Origin: DASQZJ01 sp035638775 | GTDB taxonomy: Bacteria > Pseudomonadota > Gammaproteobacteria > UBA5335 > SLRW01 | Assembly: GCA_035638775.1 (NCBI GenBank) | Contig: DASQZJ010000073.1 | Location: 21,398 to 85,397 of the forward strand | Reading direction: 5' to 3' | DNA length: 64,000 bases | Shown here: positions 46,367 through 55,173 of the stretch, piece after piece | Position numbering within the stretch: position 1 is the stretch's first letter | Layout of the letters: each line of letters starts with the position of its first letter | Position numbers and translations under genes: made by a program | Notes under the pieces: model-generated | Database searches by the model: none | What the model saw: the letters and a program-made list of their open reading frames with translations, nothing else | What the model was told of the DNA's origin: nothing

Positions 46367-48427
46367 GTGAACACTGGGACGAGACGGGGCCGGCGGAGCC
46401 GGCTGGAGTGGCTTTCATCGCTGCCGGTGGCCCTGCTGCTGCTGGCGGTCATCTTCTTCGGCGTCAGCGAGGGGCTGCATTCGCGGCTGCTCGCGGTGGG
46501 CGAGCACACCTGGCACAGCTATTTCCTCCTGCGTGCGAACGTCAGCCGGCCGTCCTGCAATCCGAACCCGAATGTCAGCAAGCGTGTCGAGCAGGAGTTC
46601 CAGCAGCAGAAAGCCCAGTCCTCCGGGGGCCTGTTTTCCTCCGGCCCTCCCAGTCGCGGTTCGATACGCAAGTCGATTCTCGCCAACCGCCAGCAGTGCC
46701 GGGAGCAGTGGCGCATCTACCACAGCAACCGCAGCCGGACCACCCTGCCCCTGCGCATCTTCCGTTCGGTGGAGACATTCGTCGGCGGGGTCACGGATAT
46801 CGGCCTGACGGCCGAGAGCTATCTGCTGGTGTTGCTGATCATGTTCGCCGCTGCGACGGCGACCGTGACCCGGCATCACATCGTGCTGCGACCGGCGACC
46901 ACCGCGCTCGACCACCGCGTGACCAGCATTGCCCAGCTGGTCGCCAACGCGATGCTGCTGGTCTCCCACACGGCCTTCACCGACCTGGACTACGCCTCGG
47001 GCCGGGTCAGTGACCCGGGACTGCACCTGATCTGGATCGCGGGCTTCGCCGTGATGACGCTGGTCAGCCTGGTCCAGGTGCTGCGTCCGCCACGCGACGC
47101 CGAGCCGGGCGGCGACCCGCTGCAGGCGCTGCTTTCCATCCCGCTGTACACGGCGATGACGCTGGTGGCGGGCGGGTACTTCCTGATCGCGCAAGCGCAC
47201 CCGGCGGCGATCGCCATCTACATGAGCAAGATGCAGAGCTACGCTTCGCTGTTCCTGAACGTGGGGCTCTATGTCTGGGTGGGCATGCTGCTCAAGCAGA
47301 CGCGCCTGGCGCGGCTGGTGTTCGACGTCATCCGCCCCTGGCGGCTGCCGCCGGAACTGGTGGCGATGGCGGTGGTGCTGCTGACCGCCGTGCCGACCGC
47401 CTACACCGGTGCCTCGGGCATCTTCGTCATCGCCGTGGGGGCCGTGATCTACGAGGAGCTTCGCCTGGCCGGCGCCCGCAGGCAGCTGGCGCTGGCGACC
47501 ACCGCCATGTCGGGCAGCGCCGGCGTGGTGCTCAACCCCTGCCTGCTGGTGGTGATCGTGGCGGCGCTGAACAAGCAGGTGACCACGGACCAGCTGTTCG
47601 GCTGGGGCGTGTACGTGTTCCTGTTGTCGGTGACCCTGTTCTCGACCATGGCGCTGCTCACGCGGCGGAACCCGATCCGCCTGGCACGCCCGCGCGAGGC
47701 GGTGCCGGCCAGCCTGCGGGCGCTGTTGCCGCTGGCCCCCTATTTGCTGGTGGGGGCGCTGATGATCCTGGCGTGCGAGTTCCTGCTGGGGCTGCCGTTC
47801 AACGAGTTCACCACGCCCGTGATCCTTCCGCTGACCCTGCTCGGGATCGTGCTGTACGACCGGCTCTCCGCGAAGCGCCGCAGCCGGCGGGCCGGCGACG
47901 ACGCGGCGCCCGCCGGAGTCGAGCTCGCGGTGCGCAGTGCCACCACCGAGGCCTGCGGGCACATCGGCGCCCTGCTGATCCTGATGGGCCTGTCGATCAG
48001 CATCGGCGGGCTGATCCAGCGTGCCGACCTGATGTCGCTGTTCCCGGCGACCTTCGCATCGCCGTGGACGGCGATGCTGGCGCTGGTGGTGGTGATGGTG
48101 ATCATCGGCATGATCATGGATCCCTACGGCGCGGTGATCCTGGTCAGCTCGACCATCGCCACCGTGGCCTACCGCAGCGGCATCAATCCGGTCCACTTCT
48201 GGATGGTGGTGCTGACGGCCTTCGAACTCGGCTACCTGACGCCGCCGGTAGCCCTCAACCACCTGCTGACGCGCCAGGTCGTCGGCGAGGAAGAGGTCGC
48301 GGCCGCCACGGTCGAGCACGGCAGCTTCTGGCATCGCCACGAGCGCCTGATGCTGCCCATCACCACCCAGGCGCTGGTACTCTTACTGGTGGCATTCGTA
48401 CCGTTGATCATCAGCCATGGATTCTGA
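46367..48427 (+). CDS. TRAP-type transporter large permease (fused small/large)
   Basis: 686-residue inner-membrane protein. TM1 is about residues 19-36, followed by an unusual ~110-residue periplasmic loop with C64 and C111, then helices near 150-168, 186-203, 221-240 and 255-275 that could stand in for the DctQ subunit. From about 290 it is DctM-like, with the ion-binding-type loop TAYTGASGIFVIAVGAVIYEEL and the C-terminal MIMDPYGAVILVSSTIATV / FELGYLTPPVALNHLL blocks. It would import an organic anion with Na+ using the upstream binding protein. GTG start; its stop overlaps the acyl-CoA synthetase by 11 nt. Confidence 0.85.
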   Translation: MNTGTRRGRRSRLEWLSSLPVALLLLAVIFFGVSEGLHSRLLAVGEHTWHSYFLLRANVSRPSCNPNPNVSKRVEQEFQQQKAQSSGGLFSSGPPSRGSIRKSILANRQQCREQWRIYHSNRSRTTLPLRIFRSVETFVGGVTDIGLTAESYLLVLLIMFAAATATVTRHHIVLRPATTALDHRVTSIAQLVANAMLLVSHTAFTDLDYASGRVSDPGLHLIWIAGFAVMTLVSLVQVLRPPRDAEPGGDPLQALLSIPLYTAMTLVAGGYFLIAQAHPAAIAIYMSKMQSYASLFLNVGLYVWVGMLLKQTRLARLVFDVIRPWRLPPELVAMAVVLLTAVPTAYTGASGIFVIAVGAVIYEELRLAGARRQLALATTAMSGSAGVVLNPCLLVVIVAALNKQVTTDQLFGWGVYVFLLSVTLFSTMALLTRRNPIRLARPREAVPASLRALLPLAPYLLVGALMILACEFLLGLPFNEFTTPVILPLTLLGIVLYDRLSAKRRSRRAGDDAAPAGVELAVRSATTEACGHIGALLILMGLSISIGGLIQRADLMSLFPATFASPWTAMLALVVVMVIIGMIMDPYGAVILVSSTIATVAYRSGINPVHFWMVVLTAFELGYLTPPVALNHLLTRQVVGEEEVAAATVEHGSFWHRHERLMLPITTQALVLLLVAFVPLIISHGF

Positions 48428-50267
48428 ACACGCTGCCGGCGAAACGCCGGCAACCGCCGGCGCCCTCGACGGGGCGGCTCGGGACAGCCTGCCCGACCGG
48501 CTGCGCGGCTTCGTCCGCGGCGAGCTCGCCCTGGCCACGGGCCGGCCCGACCGCATGTCCATCGGGGCGGCGATCGAGCACAACGCGGCGCGCTTTCCCG
48601 AGCGCGTGGCGGTGCTCGGCCAGGGCCGCAGCATCACCTGGAGCGGGTTGAACGCTCTCGCGAACCGGATCGCGCATCGTCTGCGAGCTGCAGGCATCGG
48701 CCGCGGCGACACGGTGAGCGTCCTGATGGAGAACCGCATCGAGCATCTCGCCGCCGTGATCGGCATCGCCAAGCTGGGCGCGGTGGGCGGTATTCTCAAC
48801 ACCAATCTCCGCGGAAGGCCGCTGGTCCACTGCATCGAGGCCGTGGGCGGTCGCAAGGTGATCGTGGGCGAGGAGCTGGTCGACGCCCTGGCACCGGTGC
48901 GGGACCGGCTGGGCCTGGAAGACGGCACGGACTACCTGTGGCTCGCCGACGGCACGCGCGGGCAGGCGCCCGCGTGGGCCGCGGATTTCGGCCGCGCGCT
49001 CGATGACGCCCCCGCCGGCAACCCTTCGCGCGAGCGCGAGCCGGCCGGTCACGATCCCTGCTACTACATCTTCACTTCCGGCACCACGGGTCTGCCCAAG
49101 GCGGCCATCATGAGCCACGGGCGCTGGTTCAAGGCGGCCTACGGCTTCGGCCAGATGGGACTGGCGCTGCGGCCGGGAGAGCGGATCTACATCTGCCTGC
49201 CGCTCTACCACAACAATGCCCTCACCGTCGCTTTCGGCAGCGCCGTCCTCGCCGGGGCCTCGGTGGTGTTGCGCCGGCGCTTCTCGGCCAGCGCCTTCTG
49301 GGACGACGTGCGCGCGACCGGCGCCGACTGCTTCATCTACATCGGCGAGATGTGCCGCTACCTGTACAACCGGCCGGCCCGCGCCGAGGACGCGGACAAC
49401 CCGGTGACCAAGATCATCGGCAACGGCCTGCGGCCCGACATCTGGCAGGAATTCAAGCAGCGCTTCGCCATCCCGCGCGTGGTGGAGTTCTACGCCGCCA
49501 GCGAGGGCAATGCCGCCTTCGTCAACGTCTTCAACCAGGACTGCACCATCGGTACGACCACCAGCCCGCACGCGCTGGTCGCCTACGACGTCGACAACGA
49601 CGAGATCCTGCGCGACGCGCGCGGACGCTGTCGCCGCGCGGCCCGCGGCGAGCCCGGGCTGCTGCTCACCAGAATCACGCCGAAGTTCGCTTTCGACGGC
49701 TATGTCGACCGCGACGCGAGCGAGCGCAAGGTCGTGCGCGACGCCTTCCGCAAGGGCGATGCCTGGTTCAATACCGGCGACCTGGTGCGGCGCGTGCGGG
49801 TCCGGGGACTGGCGCGGCTGACGCCGCACTACCAGTTCGTGGACCGGGTCGGCGATACCTTCCGCTGGAAGGGCGAGAATGTCTCGACCACGGAGGTGGC
49901 GGAAATCCTGAACGATTTCGACCAGGTCCGCTTCAGCAACGTCTACGGGGTGCAGGTGCCGGGGGCCGAGGGGCGCGCCGGGATGGCCGCGCTCGCGCTC
50001 GACTGCCCGGTGGAGGCATTCGACGGCCACGCCTTCGCCCGGCACGTGGAGAATTCGCTGCCGGTCTACGCACGCCCGGTATTCGTGCGGCTGATCCCGG
50101 ATCTCGACGTCACCGACACCTTCAAGCTGAAGAAGGGCCGGCTGCGTGAGCGCTCCTACCACCCCGACGGCGATGCGGTGCTGTACTACCGGTCGGATGC
50201 CGGCGGCTACGTGCCCCTGGACGAGTCCATCATCGAGCGCATCGACGCCGGCCGCGAGGGGCTCTGA
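48417..50267 (+). CDS. FATP-type very-long-chain acyl-CoA synthetase
   Basis: 616-residue adenylating enzyme of the fatty-acid-transport-protein class. The AMP motif is YYIFTSGTTGLPKAA (216-230); FATP-specific features are EFYAASEGNAAFVN, the GDLVR block and FVDRVGDTFRWKGENVSTTEV, and C-terminal LDVTDTFKLKKGRLR with the catalytic lysine. It converts fatty or similar carboxylic acids to acyl-CoA with ATP, often trapping them during uptake (vectorial acylation). The start lies inside the last codons of the permease, so import and activation appear translationally coupled. Confidence 0.92.
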   Translation: MDSEHAAGETPATAGALDGAARDSLPDRLRGFVRGELALATGRPDRMSIGAAIEHNAARFPERVAVLGQGRSITWSGLNALANRIAHRLRAAGIGRGDTVSVLMENRIEHLAAVIGIAKLGAVGGILNTNLRGRPLVHCIEAVGGRKVIVGEELVDALAPVRDRLGLEDGTDYLWLADGTRGQAPAWAADFGRALDDAPAGNPSREREPAGHDPCYYIFTSGTTGLPKAAIMSHGRWFKAAYGFGQMGLALRPGERIYICLPLYHNNALTVAFGSAVLAGASVVLRRRFSASAFWDDVRATGADCFIYIGEMCRYLYNRPARAEDADNPVTKIIGNGLRPDIWQEFKQRFAIPRVVEFYAASEGNAAFVNVFNQDCTIGTTTSPHALVAYDVDNDEILRDARGRCRRAARGEPGLLLTRITPKFAFDGYVDRDASERKVVRDAFRKGDAWFNTGDLVRRVRVRGLARLTPHYQFVDRVGDTFRWKGENVSTTEVAEILNDFDQVRFSNVYGVQVPGAEGRAGMAALALDCPVEAFDGHAFARHVENSLPVYARPVFVRLIPDLDVTDTFKLKKGRLRERSYHPDGDAVLYYRSDAGGYVPLDESIIERIDAGREGL

Positions 50268-50297
50268 CGCCCTCCGGACGGACGCGGCCGGCACCGG

Positions 50298-50738
50298 TCA
50301 GTGGTCGCGGTGACGGAACTCGCCCTCGATGGTGTAGTGGTTGCGCGCCCCGGGATCCGGCCGGCCGCCGGTCTGCCGGACCTCCATCCGCGAGAGCATG
50401 TGGCGCGCCAGGCGGCGGCGCAGCGGCGGCACCAGCAGGGCGAAGCCGAAGGCGTCGGTGATGAAGCCGGGGGTGAGCAGCAGCGCGCCCCCCAGCAGCA
50501 GTCCCATGCCTTCCAGCATCTGGACGGCCGGTATCTCGCCCCGGCCCATGGCCTGGCGCACCGCGCTCATGGTCTGCATGCCCTGGTAGCGCATCAGGGC
50601 CGCGCCGGTGATGGCAGTCAGGATCACCAGCGCCACGGTCGGCAGCGCTCCGATGATCGAGCCGACCTTGATCAGGACCACGATCTCCGCGATGGGGATC
50701 AGCGCGAAGACCAGGAATAGCTGTGAGAACGGGTTCAT
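50298..50738 (-). CDS. fxsA: FxsA family membrane protein
   Basis: 146-residue cytoplasmic-membrane protein with about three hydrophobic segments (FSQLFLVFALIPIAEIVVLIKVG, ALPTVALVILTAITGAALM, MGLLLGGALLLTPGFITDAFGFALLVPPLRR). The LLTPGF(I/L)TD motif is diagnostic of FxsA, which in E. coli counteracts phage T7 exclusion by F plasmids; the chromosomal role is unknown. In many gammaproteobacteria it precedes groES-groEL, which are not nearby here. ATG 50738 is chosen by family start. Confidence 0.88.
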   Translation of the reverse strand: MNPFSQLFLVFALIPIAEIVVLIKVGSIIGALPTVALVILTAITGAALMRYQGMQTMSAVRQAMGRGEIPAVQMLEGMGLLLGGALLLTPGFITDAFGFALLVPPLRRRLARHMLSRMEVRQTGGRPDPGARNHYTIEGEFRHRDH

Positions 50739-50916
50739 AGGGGGAAGCTGCAAGTGCCTTGCCGGCGTCGGTAAGGGGCCGTTCGCCCGTGAGCGGCCGA
50801 CGGTGGCCCGGGACGCCCGCCGGCGCTGTTGTGCGCGTCCCGGGCCAGCCATTATAGCGCAATAACTCGCCGCGCGTGACCCGGGCCTCGCTCGGGCCGC
50901 AGCCCGCGCGCCCGGG

Positions 50917-52563
50917 CTACTCCCGGAGCAGGCGGCGCAGCACCTTGCCCGCCGGCGTGGCCGGAAGGCTGTGGCGGAACTCGACCTCCCGCGGGACCTT
51001 GTAGGCGGCCATGTTCTCCCGGGACCAACCGATGATCTCCTCCGGCGTGACCGTCTCGCGTGCCGCGGGCTCGGGCACGATGAACGCCTTCACCGCCTGT
51101 CCGCGCCGCTCGTCCGGCACCGGCACCACGGCCGCCTGTGCGACCGCCGGATGACGCGCGAGCAGAGCCTCCACGTCTTCCGGAAAGACGCTGTAGCCGG
51201 AGCACTTGATCATCTCCTTGATGCGGCCGTCGAAGTACAGGTAGCCGTCCGGGTCCAGGTGGCCGATGTCGCCGGTATGGACCCAGCCGTCGCGCAGGGT
51301 CTCGGCAGTGGCTTCCGGCCGGCGCCAGTAGCCCCGGAACACCCCGGGATTGCGCAGCACGATCTCGCCCTGCTCCCCGGCGGGCCGGGGTTCGCCGGTC
51401 TCCGGATCGAGAATCCGCAGGTCGGTGTCGTAGGTGGGAATGCCGACGCTGCCGTAGCGAATGCCGTCGCGGGGCATGAAGGTATCGCAGGTGTGCGTCT
51501 CGCTGAGGCCGTAGGAGGCCTCGTGCATGCGACAGCCCGTGAGCTTCTCCCAGCGCCCGGCCAGCTCGCGCGTGACCGCCAGCCCGAAGCTGGTGGCGGG
51601 GTTGCGTCGCAGCGAGCGCAGGTCGCGCTGTTCCACCCCCGCATGCGCCAGGATCGCGGCGTTCATCGGGGCGATGCTGTACCAGGTGGCGCAGCGGTAT
51701 TTCTCCAGGGCCTGGATCGTGGTCTCCGGGTCGAACCGCGCCAGCAGCACGCAGGTGCCTCCCGAGTAGACCGGCATGTCCACGCCATTGACCATCCCGG
51801 CGATATGGCACAGCGGCGCGATGGCCAGGCTGGTCTCGCCCGGCTGCATGCGGCAGGCGTGAAAGAAGGCGGCGGTCTTGAACAGGGCATTGCCGCCGGT
51901 GAGCATCGCCCCCTTGGGCCGCCCGGTGGTGCCGGAGGTGAAGGTCATGAGCGAGACGTCCTGCCACAGGTTCACCGGGGGCGCCGCCTCCAGCGGATCG
52001 GCCGCCAGCGCCTCGGGCAACGGAACCGCGTCCACGGGGCCGTTCCCGTCCTCTTGCAGCTCCGCCGGAAGCGGCAGGGTCGGCCGCTCCGGCAGGTACT
52101 CCGCGTAGCGGGTCACGATCACCGTGTGCAAAGAGGGGATCTCGGCGCGGGCCCGCTCGACCACCGGGTACAGCTCGCGGCCGGCGACCACGGCGCAGGC
52201 CTCGGCCTCGTTCAGCAGATGGCTGACTTCGGCCGCCTTGTACTGGGGATTCATGGGGCAGACCACGGCGCCGAGCAGCTGCACCGCGTAATGCGCGATC
52301 ACGTACTGGGGGCAGTTCTGCAGGAACAGCCCGACACGGTCTCCGCGCGCCACCCCGCGCTCGCCCAGGAAGCCGGCCAGGCGGCGGGCGGCGTCGTAGA
52401 GCTCGGCCCAGCCGATCTCCCGGCCGTAGAAGACATACGCGGGCTGCCCGCCCTGCGCGGCGGCATTGGCCGCCAGGTAGTCATGCAGCGGACGCTCGCC
52501 GCCGCGGTATCGCAGCCGGGTCGGCAGCCCGGCGGGCCAGCTCTTCATCCAGGGGCGCTCCAT
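50917..52563 (-). CDS. AMP-dependent acyl-CoA synthetase/ligase
   Basis: 548-residue adenylate-forming ligase: LMTFTSGTTGRPKGAML (AMP motif), ASYGLSETHTCDTF, GWVHTGDIGHLDPDGYLYFDGRIKEMIKCSGYSVFPEDVE and the C-terminal catalytic Lys in PATPAGKVLRR. It activates a carboxylic acid, probably medium or long chain, as a CoA thioester; it is a different subfamily from the FATP-type enzyme nearby. ATG 52563 has GAGG about 6 bases upstream; ATG 52548 is an alternative. It is upstream of fxsA on the same strand with a 178-base gap. Confidence 0.9.
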   Translation of the reverse strand: MERPWMKSWPAGLPTRLRYRGGERPLHDYLAANAAAQGGQPAYVFYGREIGWAELYDAARRLAGFLGERGVARGDRVGLFLQNCPQYVIAHYAVQLLGAVVCPMNPQYKAAEVSHLLNEAEACAVVAGRELYPVVERARAEIPSLHTVIVTRYAEYLPERPTLPLPAELQEDGNGPVDAVPLPEALAADPLEAAPPVNLWQDVSLMTFTSGTTGRPKGAMLTGGNALFKTAAFFHACRMQPGETSLAIAPLCHIAGMVNGVDMPVYSGGTCVLLARFDPETTIQALEKYRCATWYSIAPMNAAILAHAGVEQRDLRSLRRNPATSFGLAVTRELAGRWEKLTGCRMHEASYGLSETHTCDTFMPRDGIRYGSVGIPTYDTDLRILDPETGEPRPAGEQGEIVLRNPGVFRGYWRRPEATAETLRDGWVHTGDIGHLDPDGYLYFDGRIKEMIKCSGYSVFPEDVEALLARHPAVAQAAVVPVPDERRGQAVKAFIVPEPAARETVTPEEIIGWSRENMAAYKVPREVEFRHSLPATPAGKVLRRLLRE

Positions 52564-52683
52564 GGCTGTCCTCGCTTGCTCGGGACGGGAGGACGATTGG
52601 ACCACGTGCCGGCGATTGGCCACAATGCCACGCCATGGCCCGATGCCGCCCGCGGCCCGGGCGGCCGGTGAAGGGGAATCCTC

Positions 52684-53259
52684 ATGGTTCCACGCGCGTT
52701 TGTGGCCCTGCCTCTCTGCGCCGGGCTGCTGGACCGCCTGGAACAGGCCGCGACGGATCTCGAGCGGTGCCTGGAGCGTCCGTCGGCACTGCGCTGGCTT
52801 CCGCGCGGGTCGCTGCACCTGACCCTGGCGTTTCTGGGCCGGGTCGGGGACGATGCCCTCCTGGCGCTGATGCGGGGGCTCCGGGAAGCGGCGGCGGACA
52901 CGCCGGCGTTCGACTACCATGTGCCCTCGCTCACCGGTTTCCCCTCCGTGGCGCGCCCGCGCGTGCTGGCGGCGGTGGTCGGGCCCTGTCGCCCGCTGGA
53001 GACCCTTGCCCTGGCGGTGCGGGAAGCGGCGGCGGATGCCGGCCTGCCGGTGGAGCGGCGCCCGTTCCGCGGCCACGTCACCCTGGCCCGTCCGCGCGCG
53101 CGCCGCGTATGCCTGCCTCGTGAGCCGGTTCCCGTCGACGCCGCCTGCCGCGCACGGGAGCTGGTGCTCTACCGCAGCGACCTGCGCCCGGAGGGCGCCG
53201 TGCACACGCCCCTGGAACATTACCCACTGCAGCCGGCAGCGTCGCCGGCGCCGGAGTGA
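52684..53259 (+). CDS. thpR: RNA 2',3'-cyclic phosphodiesterase (LigT/ThpR)
   Basis: 191-residue 2H phosphoesterase. The two catalytic HxTx motifs are H45-L-T-L and H131-V-T-L, spaced as in ThpR. The N-terminus RAFVALPL and the middle VARPRVLAAVVGP are family-typical. It hydrolyses 2',3'-cyclic phosphate ends of RNA and can ligate tRNA halves in vitro; its biological role is unclear. Followed 2 bases later by a NUDIX gene. Confidence 0.9.
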   Translation: MVPRAFVALPLCAGLLDRLEQAATDLERCLERPSALRWLPRGSLHLTLAFLGRVGDDALLALMRGLREAAADTPAFDYHVPSLTGFPSVARPRVLAAVVGPCRPLETLALAVREAAADAGLPVERRPFRGHVTLARPRARRVCLPREPVPVDAACRARELVLYRSDLRPEGAVHTPLEHYPLQPAASPAPE

Positions 53260-53261
53260 AC

Positions 53262-53795
53262 ATGGACAAGCCCGTCAGATCACGCCAGCTCCATCGCGGC
53301 CGGGTGGTGGACCTGCGCGCCGAGACGGTGCGCCTGCCCAACGGACTGGAGATGGAGTTCGAGGTCGTGCGCCATCCCGGCGCGTCGGCCGTCCTGCCGC
53401 TGGACGCGGAGCGGCGCGTGTGCCTGATTCGGCAGTACCGGCCGCCGGTGGGCTGGATCTGGGAGGTCCCGGCGGGAAAGATCGATCCGGGCGAGGAGCC
53501 GCTCGCGGCCGCCCGCCGCGAGCTGGAGGAGGAGACCGGCGTGCGCGCGGGTCGCTGGGACGAACTCGGGCCGATTCTCACCGCGCCGGCCTTCAGCGAC
53601 GAGGTGATTCACCTGTACCTGGCGCGGGAGCTCCAGACCGGGACGGTGCGCCGCGAGCCCGGCGAGGTCATCGAGGTGCACTGGCTGCCGTGGGGCCGGG
53701 TGCTCGAGATGGCCCATGGCGGCGAGATCCGGGACGCCAAGACGCTGGCGGCGGTCTTCCGCGCCTCCCGGCCCGCGGACGGCACGGAATGGTAA
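53262..53795 (+). CDS. NUDIX hydrolase, ADP-ribose pyrophosphatase type
   Basis: 177-residue NUDIX enzyme with a complete box GKIDPGEEPLAAARRELEEE (from residue 72, then TGV), matching GX5EX7REUXEEXGU, and the upstream VCLIRQYRPPVGWIWEVPAG typical of ADP-sugar pyrophosphatases. It would hydrolyse ADP-ribose or a related nucleoside diphosphate sugar. ATG 53262 is preferred to GTG 53256 because CCGGAG sits at a normal distance. Pairs with thpR in a small nucleotide-housekeeping operon. Confidence 0.9.
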   Translation: MDKPVRSRQLHRGRVVDLRAETVRLPNGLEMEFEVVRHPGASAVLPLDAERRVCLIRQYRPPVGWIWEVPAGKIDPGEEPLAAARRELEEETGVRAGRWDELGPILTAPAFSDEVIHLYLARELQTGTVRREPGEVIEVHWLPWGRVLEMAHGGEIRDAKTLAAVFRASRPADGTEW

Positions 53796-53834
53796 TTTCC
53801 ATATAGCCAAACGCGCTGGAGAAACCGGGACGCC

Positions 53835-53867
53835 GGGCGCACACTGTGCGCCCTGCCACGGCCGTGG
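53835..53867 (+). promoter_or_regulatory. Tandem hairpins in the metY leader
   Basis: A perfect 8-bp stem with a 3-base loop (GGGCGCAC-ACT-GTGCGCCC, 53835-53853) is followed by the palindrome CCACGGCCGTGG (53856-53867), ending about 31 bases before the metY ATG. It could be a terminator for the upstream NUDIX gene, without a T tract, or a leader control element; it matches no riboswitch that I can identify by eye. Confidence 0.4.
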
Positions 53868-53898
53868 TTGCGGCACAAACGCGGGATGGAGGATTGCC

Positions 53899-55173
53899 AT
53901 GAAGATCGAGACTCTCGCCGTTCACGCGGGCTATGCACCGGATCCCACCACCCGCGCGGTGGCGGTACCCATCTACCAGACCACGTCCTACGCCTTCGAC
54001 GACACCCAGCATGGGGCCGACCTGTTCGACCTGAAGGTCGAGGGCAACATCTACACGCGCATCATGAACCCCACCAACGCCGTGCTCGAGCAGCGCGTGG
54101 CGGCGATGGAGGGCGGCGTCGGCGCGCTCGCGATGGCATCGGGCATGGCCGCGATCACGGCCGGGGTGCTCACGATTGCCGGCAACGGGGACAATATCGT
54201 CACCACCACGCAGCTCTACGGCGGCACCTACAACCTGTTCGCGCATACCCTGCCCCGCCTCGGGATCGACGTGCGCTTCGTGGACTCGGACGACTTCGAG
54301 GCGCTGGAGCGGAGCATCGACGCGCAGACGCGCCTGGTGTACTGCGAGTCCATCGGCAATCCCGCCGGCAACGTCGTGGACCTGGAAAAGGTGGCGGAGG
54401 TGGCGCATGCCCACGGCGTGCCGGTGATGGTGGACAACACCGTCGCCACCCCGTACCTGTGCCGGGTGTTCGATCACGGCGTGGACATCGCGGTGCACTC
54501 GCTGACCAAGTACATGGGCGGCCACGGCACCACCATCGCCGGGGTGCTGGTGGATTCCGGCCGCTTCGACTGGGTGGCGCACAAGGACCGGTTCGCGGGT
54601 CTCAACGAGCCGGATCCCTCGTACCACGGCGTGGTCTTCACGGAGGCGATGGGCGAGGCCGCCTACATCGCGCGGGCGCGCACGGTGCCCCTGCGGAACA
54701 TGGGCGGCGCGCTGTCGCCGTTCAACGCCTTCCTGGTGCTGCAGGGCATCGAGACCCTGCCGGTGCGGATGGACCGGATCTGCGAGAGCACCCGGGCCCT
54801 CGCGCAGTACCTGAAGTCCCATCCCGGGGTCGAATGGGTGCACTACGCGGGGCTGGAGGACGATCCCTACCACGGGCTGGCCCGGAAATACTGCGGCGGC
54901 CGCGGCTCGGGCATCCTCAGCTTCGGCATCCGGGGCGGCCGCGAGGCCGGCGCCCGCTTCATCGACGCCCTCGCCCTGGTGACACGCCTGGTGAACATCG
55001 GCGATGCCAAGTCGCTCGCCTGCCACCCGGCGACCACGACCCACCGCCAGCTCGGCCCGGAGGAGCTGGCCCGCGCCGGCGTGACCGAGGATCTCGTACG
55101 GCTGTCCATCGGCCTGGAGCACGTGGACGACCTGCGCGAGGACCTCGACCAGGCGCTGAAGGCGGCCGGTTAG
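53899..55173 (+). CDS. metY: O-acetylhomoserine sulfhydrylase family enzyme
   Basis: 424-residue PLP enzyme of the Cys/Met metabolism family, converting O-acetylhomoserine plus sulfide (or methanethiol) to homocysteine (or methionine). The N-terminus KIETLAVHAGYAPDPTTRAVAVPIYQTTSYAF is diagnostic of the MetY branch. The PLP lysine is K204 in HSLTKYMGGHG; phosphate-binding and C-terminal segments (SIGNPAGN, NIGDAKSLACHPATTTH) are conserved. ATG 53899 follows GGAGG by 7 bases. Its stop overlaps the convergent adaptor gene by 4 nt. Confidence 0.93.
   Translation: MKIETLAVHAGYAPDPTTRAVAVPIYQTTSYAFDDTQHGADLFDLKVEGNIYTRIMNPTNAVLEQRVAAMEGGVGALAMASGMAAITAGVLTIAGNGDNIVTTTQLYGGTYNLFAHTLPRLGIDVRFVDSDDFEALERSIDAQTRLVYCESIGNPAGNVVDLEKVAEVAHAHGVPVMVDNTVATPYLCRVFDHGVDIAVHSLTKYMGGHGTTIAGVLVDSGRFDWVAHKDRFAGLNEPDPSYHGVVFTEAMGEAAYIARARTVPLRNMGGALSPFNAFLVLQGIETLPVRMDRICESTRALAQYLKSHPGVEWVHYAGLEDDPYHGLARKYCGGRGSGILSFGIRGGREAGARFIDALALVTRLVNIGDAKSLACHPATTTHRQLGPEELARAGVTEDLVRLSIGLEHVDDLREDLDQALKAAG

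Noticed and set aside
52597..52626. TTGGAC-N18-CACAAT as promoter for thpR
   Set aside because: Both hexamers are weak and the spacing is long; not good enough to list.
53781..53794. ATGGTAATTTCCAT at the end of the NUDIX gene as an operator
   Set aside because: Imperfect dyad overlapping the stop codon; no matching family of operators known to me.
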